Source of the DNA: Gammaproteobacteria bacterium
GTDB taxonomy: Bacteria; Pseudomonadota; Gammaproteobacteria; Pseudomonadales; Azotimanducaceae
Assembly (NCBI GenBank): GCA_030425195.1
Contig: JAUIAV010000003.1
Span: 186,001 to 250,000, forward strand
Direction of reading: 5' to 3'
Length of the DNA: 64,000 nt
Shown in pieces: positions 58,551 to 64,000 of this stretch. Each line of letters opens with the position of its first letter. The stretch's first letter is position 1. Under the pieces are notes generated by a model. The model ran no database searches. It worked only from the letters and a program-made list of their open reading frames with translations, and was not told the origin of the DNA. The position numbers and the translations under genes were made by a program.

Positions 58551-60548
58551 TCAGTCTTCCGGCAGCGCCAGCACCGTGAGCTTCGGCCCGGTCTGCAGCA
58601 CCACGTACTGACGGCCACCATGCACATAAGTCATGTTGCCGTAGAACGCCCGGTCTTCGATCTCGACCACACCGATCTGTTCACCCGTGGCCTTGTCCAC
58701 CGCGAACAGAGCCGGCGTTCCATCGCTGCGCAGGGAGGTGTACATGACCAGGGTTTTGGTGACCAGCATCGGTGCATGCAACGGCGTTCCCGTATTCGGA
58801 ATGTCCTTGCCTTTGAGATCCGGATGCTCGAGAACCACGTCCGGAGTCTCGCCGGTCGGGATCTGCCACACGTGCTCGCCCGTCTTCATGTCGATGGCGG
58901 TGATCCGCGCATAGGGCGGCTTGAACATGGGTAGACCGTCGATGTTGCGCACGCCGGTCGCCCGGAGCACCGCGTAGTCCGCAATGGTCTCACCGGTGGG
59001 CAACTCGAGCATGCCGTCACGCTCCTCACCGGGAGCCAGAATCCTGGACGTGCAGTCCGACCGTGAAGGAACGAAGAAGACGCCGGTCTCCGGATCTGCT
59101 GCCGCCGGCGCGTAGATGTTGGCTCCGCCGTTGTCACCCGGACACCACATGGCGGCGACATAGCCCAGGTCGTTGTCCCGGTGCAGGGGCGGATGGAACA
59201 GCGGTCCGAGCTGAAAGTCCTTCAGTGCCTCCACGGCCTTGGCCCGCAGCTGTGGCGTGAAATCGATCAGATCGTCTTCACTCAGCCCCTGAATGTCGAA
59301 AGGCGCCGGCTTGGTCGGGAACGGCTGAGTTTCCGCCAGCTGCTCACCGGCCACCAGAGAAGCCGGTACGGGCCGTTCCTCGATGGGCCAGAGCGGTTCT
59401 CCGGTCACCCGGTTGAAGGCGAAGACGAACGACTGCTTGGTCGCCTGGGCAACGATCGGCACCGTCTTGCCATCGATCTCCACATCCATCAGCACCGGTG
59501 CGGTAGGCGTGTCGTAGTTCCAGATGTCGTGATGCACCAGCTGGTAGTGCCAGAGACGCTTGCCCGTCTTCACGTCCAGAGCGATGAGACTGGTGCTGAA
59601 CAGGTTGTCGCCGGGGCGGAAGCCGCCGTAGAAATCCACGGTGGCACCGTTGGTGGGAATGTAGACGATACCCCGCTCCTGATCCGCGGACAGCGGCGCC
59701 CAGGAGGAGATGTCACCCGTCCATTTCCAGGCATCGTTCTCCCAGGTTTCGTGACCGAATTCACCGGGGCCGGGCAGAACGTTGAACTTCCAGAGAAACT
59801 TACCCGTGCGCTTGTCATACGCCAGAATGTCGCCCGGGATGTTCTCGATCCGGGACTGGTTGTAGCCCTGCTCCGCGGAGTTTCCGACCACGATGACGTC
59901 GCCCACCACGATGGGCGGTGACGAGGAGGTGATATAGCCCTTCTTCAGATCGATCCCGTCATAAGGATCGAAGGGATGGCCGAGATCGGCGAGCATGTCC
60001 ACCACACCCGTCTCCGGGAAGCCTTCGATGGGCACTTTGCCGCCGAAGCCTTCCAGCGGTCTGCCGGTCTTCGCATCCAGCGCGGTCAGAAAGAACCCGG
60101 GCGAGACCATGTAGATGACCCCGCGTCCGTCCACTTCGGAGTAGGCGACGCCCTTGCCGTAGTCCTTGCGCATGGAGTACTCGTGTCGGAACGTGTGCGG
60201 CTCCCGGTACGACCAGAGCAGCTCACCGTTGGCCGGGTCGAGCGCCACCACGTGTCGCCGCGGCCCTGCAACGGTGTAGAGAACGCCGTCGATGTAGGAC
60301 GGCGTGGAACGGCCGCTCTGAGCATTGAAGCTGGCGCCGTCCCAGATCCAGGCTTCCTCCAGATCCTCGAAGTTTTCGGCATCGATCTGAGCCGCCGGTG
60401 AATAGCGCGTGTGATGGGAATCACCGCCGAGATAGTGCCAGCGTCCATCCTTGGTGCCCGGCATTTCCCCTGCGCCGGCACCCATGACGGCGAACGCCGC
60501 CAACAACCCTGCAGCGGCCTTCGAGGCCAGCCTAGAAACTTTTCTCAA
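58551..60548 (-). CDS. PQQ-dependent dehydrogenase (quinoprotein, eight-bladed propeller)
   Basis: A 665-residue periplasmic enzyme with a signal peptide (LASKAAAGLLAAFAVMGAGAGE). Propeller W-motif repeats include GRWHYLGGDSHHTRYSPAAQIDAENFEDLEEAW, VALDPANGELLWSYREP, AYDKRTGKFLWKFNV, ALDVKTGKRLWHYQLVHHDIWNYD and AIDMKTGEHVWQIPTGE. WCPGDNGGANIYAP and VLMDVEIDGKTVPIVAQATKQSFVFAFNR match the glucose-dehydrogenase-like group of quinoproteins. I chose TTG at 60548 (after GAGAGAGAT) as the start; the open frame to 60779 overlaps the divergent membrane gene. Substrate could be an alcohol, aldose or polyol. No pqq biosynthesis genes are visible here. Confidence 0.87.
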   Translation of the reverse strand: MRKVSRLASKAAAGLLAAFAVMGAGAGEMPGTKDGRWHYLGGDSHHTRYSPAAQIDAENFEDLEEAWIWDGASFNAQSGRSTPSYIDGVLYTVAGPRRHVVALDPANGELLWSYREPHTFRHEYSMRKDYGKGVAYSEVDGRGVIYMVSPGFFLTALDAKTGRPLEGFGGKVPIEGFPETGVVDMLADLGHPFDPYDGIDLKKGYITSSSPPIVVGDVIVVGNSAEQGYNQSRIENIPGDILAYDKRTGKFLWKFNVLPGPGEFGHETWENDAWKWTGDISSWAPLSADQERGIVYIPTNGATVDFYGGFRPGDNLFSTSLIALDVKTGKRLWHYQLVHHDIWNYDTPTAPVLMDVEIDGKTVPIVAQATKQSFVFAFNRVTGEPLWPIEERPVPASLVAGEQLAETQPFPTKPAPFDIQGLSEDDLIDFTPQLRAKAVEALKDFQLGPLFHPPLHRDNDLGYVAAMWCPGDNGGANIYAPAAADPETGVFFVPSRSDCTSRILAPGEERDGMLELPTGETIADYAVLRATGVRNIDGLPMFKPPYARITAIDMKTGEHVWQIPTGETPDVVLEHPDLKGKDIPNTGTPLHAPMLVTKTLVMYTSLRSDGTPALFAVDKATGEQIGVVEIEDRAFYGNMTYVHGGRQYVVLQTGPKLTVLALPED

Positions 60549-60635
60549 AATCCGATCTCTCTCTACAGATAAAAGGAAGCGGCCTATTCTAAAGGAACCC
60601 CTGCCAGTATGCTTGGCCGTGAGACGGAGAGGATC

Positions 60636-61634
60636 ATGAGCCAAGAGGAAGAAACGCCGGAAGCGTCGCCGGCACCCGGAAAAAAGAAGGCACCGCTCTG
60701 GCAGCGGCTGCTGCCCTGGCTGATCACCGTTGCCTGTTTCGCCTATCTGTACAACCGGATCGCCGGGCAGACGCCACAAGGAGAGACGGTGGTCGGTTAT
60801 CTGGGGACGATCTTCGCCTCGGTGAACTGGATCGCTTGGCTCGGCCTGATGATCCCCTATTCCTTTCTCTATCTGCTCATCGACACCGCCGTGCTATGGC
60901 GCGTGATCCGGTGGTTCAACGCCCGGACGCCGTACCGTGATCTGCTGCCGGTGCGCGCCAGTACCTACATCATCTCCATCCTCAACGAGCAGGTGGGGAA
61001 AGGTGCCATGGCGCTGTATCTGAACCGCCGGGAAGGCGTACCCGGCTGGGAAGTGGCATCCAGCATGCTGTTCATCATGTTCTGCGAATTCTTTTATCTG
61101 ACCACCTGGGCACTGATCGGCGTCTCCGTGTCCTGGGACATCGTTCCGGAGATCTTCCACAACATTCCCTACATCGCCCTGGGTGCCGCCATCTTCCTGG
61201 CACTGTTCATCTTCTTCTTCCGCTCGGATCGATTCGCGAACGTTTCCATCCGGAAGAAACCGCTGCTGAAGTCCTTCCACGAAGCCGAGTGGCACTACTA
61301 CCCGACCATCATTCTGATCCGCTCGCCGGCCCTTCTGGGCGCGGTCTGGGTCTACTCCATGGCCGCGGGCCTGTTCGGCGTGGAGATCTCCTTCGCCCAG
61401 ATGATCGGCGTGCTGCCGCTGATCTTCTTCGGCACCCTGATCCCGGGGCCTTTCCGCGCCTTCGCCGTTGCCCTGTGGCCCACCCTGTTTCCCGAGCACG
61501 TGGCGGAGATGGCGATCTTCGGATTCGTTCAGCACAATTTCTTCCTGCTGTTCAATGCCGGTATCGGGCTGATCTTCCTGAAACGGGCGAATCGCGAGCT
61601 CTTCAGTGGCCGGACGTCCTTACAAACCGAGTGA
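60636..61634 (+). CDS. Integral membrane protein, LPG-synthase-TM (UPF0104)-like
   Basis: A 332-residue protein with about 7-8 hydrophobic helices after a charged Lys/Glu-rich N-terminus (about 1-22). Helix-rich parts are LLPWLITVACFAYLY, IAWLGLMIPYSFLYLLIDTAVLWRVIRWF, RASTYIISILNEQVGKGAMALYLNRREG and LFIMFCEFFYLTTWALIGV. The general layout resembles the flippase/LPG-synthase transmembrane domain family, but I cannot fix the function. ATG at 60636 follows GGAGAGGATC; the frame opens 9 codons earlier. Divergent from the PQQ dehydrogenase across about 87 bp. Confidence 0.7.
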   Translation: MSQEEETPEASPAPGKKKAPLWQRLLPWLITVACFAYLYNRIAGQTPQGETVVGYLGTIFASVNWIAWLGLMIPYSFLYLLIDTAVLWRVIRWFNARTPYRDLLPVRASTYIISILNEQVGKGAMALYLNRREGVPGWEVASSMLFIMFCEFFYLTTWALIGVSVSWDIVPEIFHNIPYIALGAAIFLALFIFFFRSDRFANVSIRKKPLLKSFHEAEWHYYPTIILIRSPALLGAVWVYSMAAGLFGVEISFAQMIGVLPLIFFGTLIPGPFRAFAVALWPTLFPEHVAEMAIFGFVQHNFFLLFNAGIGLIFLKRANRELFSGRTSLQTE

Positions 61635-61724
61635 AGATACGACAGATTCCTGACAGGTTTCTGTGCTAAATTCATCGAGCGTCATTCTGGGGGAATGGCG
61701 CGAACATTTTTCGGGGACACAATC

Positions 61725-64000
61725 ATGCGGTATGGGACTCTGATCTCACGGCAGCGGACGCGCCTGCTCCCGGCATTCGGCCTTCTGCTCGGTATCGCCC
61801 TCGGCTCCGCACCGGCAGCGGCTGATCCCGCCAATGCGGGCTTCGAGCTCGGACCGACCGGAACCGACGCACCCGGCTGGACCCTGTCGGCAACGGAACT
61901 CGCCGTGGTCACGGATGGCGACGACGGCAGTGAGTACGAGGTTTATCTCGAGTACGGTCTCAGTGTCCCCCCGCTCAGAGAACAGCAGTCCCTTCTGCTC
62001 GGTCGACCGGACGTGGCGAGAGGACAGCAGGTCCGGGGGCATAACCAGGCCACCTCGGACCTGTTCACCACGACTTCAGACACACTGACGTTCTCGATCC
62101 GGGTATTCAGCTTCGAAGGGCGCGGCGACGACACCCTGGAATTCCGGATTCTGGATCCGGCCGGCAACCTCGACCTGAGCGCCGTGACCTGGTCGTTCGC
62201 AGCCGATCCGGAACGCCCGGGCACGCTGCCGCTCGAGGCCGTCACCACACTGTGCGGTAGTGGCCCGGAGTGCATCCTGGTGATCGATATCGGTAAGAAC
62301 AACGCCCCGCTGTTCGATTCAGGCGTCCAGCAGGTGCAGGTCTCGGGACTGCCCGTGGGCGAGCCCGTCCAGCTGGCTGTATCCGTATTCACCGGAGACA
62401 ACAGCTCCAAAGCCACCTGGATGTATCTGGACGACGTTCAGGCGCCTCCGCCCGAGCCCGTCATCCGCGTGAATCCCGGCGACACGCCGGCGCTGCCTGC
62501 GCTGGAGGGCGACTTCGTGGTGGCCGACTGCCTGCAGTCCGCGGGCCTCGGAATCCGATGCGACTGGACGGCTACCGGCGGCGGCTGGGCCACGCCACGA
62601 ACCGCCAGCGGCGACATCGCCTTCTTCTGGTTTCCGGATGATGAGCCGGTCACCCTCGATCTCACGGTCACCGCAGCGGACGGGCAGACCGCGTCCGTCA
62701 GCCGGCCCATCTATCTGATCAATGCGGAGCCGGTCGTCAATGCGCTCAACGTGGAAGTCCTGCCGGGGGACGGCAGCGCGGAGACCCTCTGCCGTTTCGC
62801 CGATGCCGGCATAGGCCGCTACGACGACGACGGTCTGATTCCGGGTACGGAGGAGCGCCACTTCCTCCAGAGCGGCACGCCCATCGAATGGGCCCAGGAA
62901 TCCCAGGCTTCTTTTTCCAGCGGTTTCTTCAGAATCGCCGCGGCAGATGGTACCTGCGTGATCAGCGACGGCACCGACATCGGCTCGGATGCCTTCCTCG
63001 TTCTGGAGGTGGATCCGCTCAGTCTGGCCAGCCGCCTCGGAGACGAGACCCGCACGGAGGGTCTGGGCGGCAACGACACCATCGGCACCGCTTACACCCT
63101 CGCGGTCGACTGGAAATATCTGGCGACCATCGCCGATCCACAGGACATCGACGTCTACCGGGTGGTCGGCGAAAACGGTCTTCCGCTGGCGCCGGGGGCC
63201 GAGCTCGTGATCACGCTGTCCGGTCAGCCGGCCGACTACGATCTGCTGGTGTTCTCCGACGGGGGCTCCACGGAAGCTTCGCCGTTCTTCAACGCGCCCT
63301 TCTTCAACGCCCCCTTCTTCAACGCGCCTTTCTTCAATGCGCCTTTCTTCAATGCGCCGTTCTTCAACGCCCAGTTCAATTCTGTGCCCTTCTTCAATGC
63401 GCCGTTCTTCAATGCACCTTTTTTCAACGCGCCGTTCTTCAATGCGCCGGTCAAGAAGAGTCCTTTCTTCAATGCCGGTGACCCGGGCCAGACCTTCAAT
63501 CGTGCGTTCACGGAACTGCCGCTTTCCGAGGTTGGACTGGCAGCACCCGACGGCAGCAATGTGTCCGGCAGCGACATCGGCGTTTCCGAGGTGGGTTCCC
63601 TGAGCCTGCGCAGCCTCCAGGCGTCGCCGGGAATCTCGCTGAAAGCCATGTCGGCCGAGCCGGGACTGGACAGTGAGAAGGTGCTGGTCACCGTGGCACC
63701 CGGGGAAACGGAAATCTACGTGGCGGTGGTCGGAAACGATCTCGCTTTCTCCGCCGGCCAGCCCTACGCACTGACACTCGAAGCCTCCACGCCGCCGTCT
63801 CAGAAAGCGCTTCTGGAGGGTACGGGCTTCTGCGCGCCGGAAAGCGATGCCAGCGGCAATCCGCTCTACGCAGCCAGCTGGAGCGCACCGGCAAGCGGTG
63901 ATCCTACCGGTGGGACCGTGCTCATCCTGACCCAGCGGGAACGCTATGAGATCGAGCAGGCGGGCGCCGCTGCCGCAGCCGTCGCGTCGGGCGAACATGC
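61725..64000 (+). CDS. Large secreted protein with PPC-like domain and PFFNA pentapeptide repeats (partial, 3' end outside window)
   Basis: The frame from ATG 61725 is open to the window end, so the visible 758 residues are the N-terminal part. Signal peptide about 1-33 (LLPAFGLLLGIALGSAPAAA). Residues about 35-225 look like a carbohydrate-binding or jelly-roll beta-sandwich (ANAGFELGPTGTDAPGW start, YLDDVQAP end); then Ig/PKD-like modules (about 230-410) and a PPC-like beta-sandwich (about 455-690) with LGGNDTIGTAYTLAVDWKYLATIADPQDIDVYRV and LVITLSGQPADYDLLVFSD. A pentapeptide array (residues about 520-584) is inserted in that last domain, which resumes and closes with GETEIYVAVVGNDLAFSAGQPYALTLEA. 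GGGG lies 8 nt before this ATG; an in-frame ATG at 61695 is less well spaced. Function unknown; surface adhesin or enzyme. Confidence 0.8.
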   Translation, partial: MRYGTLISRQRTRLLPAFGLLLGIALGSAPAAADPANAGFELGPTGTDAPGWTLSATELAVVTDGDDGSEYEVYLEYGLSVPPLREQQSLLLGRPDVARGQQVRGHNQATSDLFTTTSDTLTFSIRVFSFEGRGDDTLEFRILDPAGNLDLSAVTWSFAADPERPGTLPLEAVTTLCGSGPECILVIDIGKNNAPLFDSGVQQVQVSGLPVGEPVQLAVSVFTGDNSSKATWMYLDDVQAPPPEPVIRVNPGDTPALPALEGDFVVADCLQSAGLGIRCDWTATGGGWATPRTASGDIAFFWFPDDEPVTLDLTVTAADGQTASVSRPIYLINAEPVVNALNVEVLPGDGSAETLCRFADAGIGRYDDDGLIPGTEERHFLQSGTPIEWAQESQASFSSGFFRIAAADGTCVISDGTDIGSDAFLVLEVDPLSLASRLGDETRTEGLGGNDTIGTAYTLAVDWKYLATIADPQDIDVYRVVGENGLPLAPGAELVITLSGQPADYDLLVFSDGGSTEASPFFNAPFFNAPFFNAPFFNAPFFNAPFFNAQFNSVPFFNAPFFNAPFFNAPFFNAPVKKSPFFNAGDPGQTFNRAFTELPLSEVGLAAPDGSNVSGSDIGVSEVGSLSLRSLQASPGISLKAMSAEPGLDSEKVLVTVAPGETEIYVAVVGNDLAFSAGQPYALTLEASTPPSQKALLEGTGFCAPESDASGNPLYAASWSAPASGDPTGGTVLILTQRERYEIEQAGAAAAAVASGEH
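63282..63476 (+). repeat. Thirteen 15-bp units encoding the pentapeptide PFFNA
   Basis: Contiguous in-frame array of 13 units: six perfect PFFNA, one degenerate QFNSV, four perfect, one degenerate PVKKS and one final perfect copy. Third positions vary (Pro ccg/ccc/cct, Asn aac/aat, Ala gcg/gcc/gca, Phe ttc/ttt) while the amino acids stay fixed, so the array is old enough for synonymous drift yet conserved at the protein level. It sits between two strands of the PPC-like domain. Confidence 0.92.

Noticed and set aside
63282-63476. Possible CRISPR or minisatellite reading of the 15-bp repeat array
   Set aside because: Units are 15 bp, contiguous, in frame and vary only synonymously; no spacers and no cas genes are present.
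62319-63998. A 559-codon open frame on the minus strand opposite the PFFNA protein, rich in EERRIEERR repeats
   Set aside because: It is the antisense image of the pentapeptide array; the sense frame has a signal peptide, recognisable domains and codon-third-position variation, while the antisense has none of these.

Overview
The window is about 64 kb of high-GC DNA (low 60s percent by eye) from what looks like a heterotrophic gammaproteobacterium. The pointers are a recombination-associated RdgC protein, a long Pseudomonas-type isocitrate lyase, three TonB-dependent receptors of the EEVVVTG type, PdxH, HtpX, FolE and a YciH/SUI1 protein. I could not place it below class. Coding density is very high, with many 1-4 bp start/stop overlaps. 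I saw no tRNA, rRNA, IS element, integrase, phage gene or CRISPR array, so this reads as ordinary chromosome rich in catabolic genes.

Layout. (1) 1-6181: a 2-hydroxy-acid/2-keto-acid locus. A minus-strand run (D-2-hydroxyacid dehydrogenase, GFA protein, FMN-dependent L-2-hydroxyacid dehydrogenase, double-hotdog MaoC, NhaC-type antiporter cut by the window edge) faces a benzoylformate-decarboxylase-like ThDP enzyme. (2) 6194-9299: pdxH, a secreted protein of unknown function and a di-haem cytochrome c peroxidase. (3) 9345-22192: three large TonB-dependent receptors, with nitronate monooxygenase and isocitrate lyase between the second and third. (4) 22275-28987: YciH, SDR, two different acyl-CoA dehydrogenases and an AtuA-family protein on the minus strand; a divergent TetR regulator and GST on the plus strand, with a near-perfect palindrome between them.

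(5) 28988-39401: an alpha/beta hydrolase, a luciferase-like oxidoreductase, an amidohydrolase lipoprotein, an enoyl-CoA hydratase homologue, a tandem-fused class III CoA-transferase, an EstB-like serine hydrolase, a MaoC-like protein and an NAD-isocitrate dehydrogenase homologue. (6) 39420-45890: SYLF protein, PhyH dioxygenase, sodium-solute symporter with an unrecognised 4-TM partner, rdgC, an MFS transporter whose start looks frameshifted, and folE. (7) 45918-51285: a second CoA-thioester catabolic set (crotonase, two half-size hotdog proteins, SDR, CoA-transferase, divergent acyl-CoA ligase). (8) 51468-56105: an envelope pair (OmpV/MipA fused to a PagL-like C-terminus, plus a SYLF lipoprotein), pcm, an EamA transporter and an MDR oxidoreductase. 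(9) 56102-60548: haem A synthase, HtpX, and a cytochrome c with a PQQ dehydrogenase. (10) 60636-64000: an integral membrane protein and the start of a large secreted protein with a 13-unit pentapeptide PFFNA array inside a PPC-like domain.

Together the genes suggest a cell that imports large or scarce substrates through TonB receptors, activates carboxylic acids as CoA thioesters, degrades them by beta-oxidation-like steps and returns acetyl-CoA through the glyoxylate shunt. The actual substrates cannot be read from the sequence. The items I would look at first are the PFFNA array, the OmpV-PagL fusion with its SYLF partner, the BFDC-centred hydroxy-acid locus, the TetR palindrome, and the apparent one-base frameshift at the MFS start.
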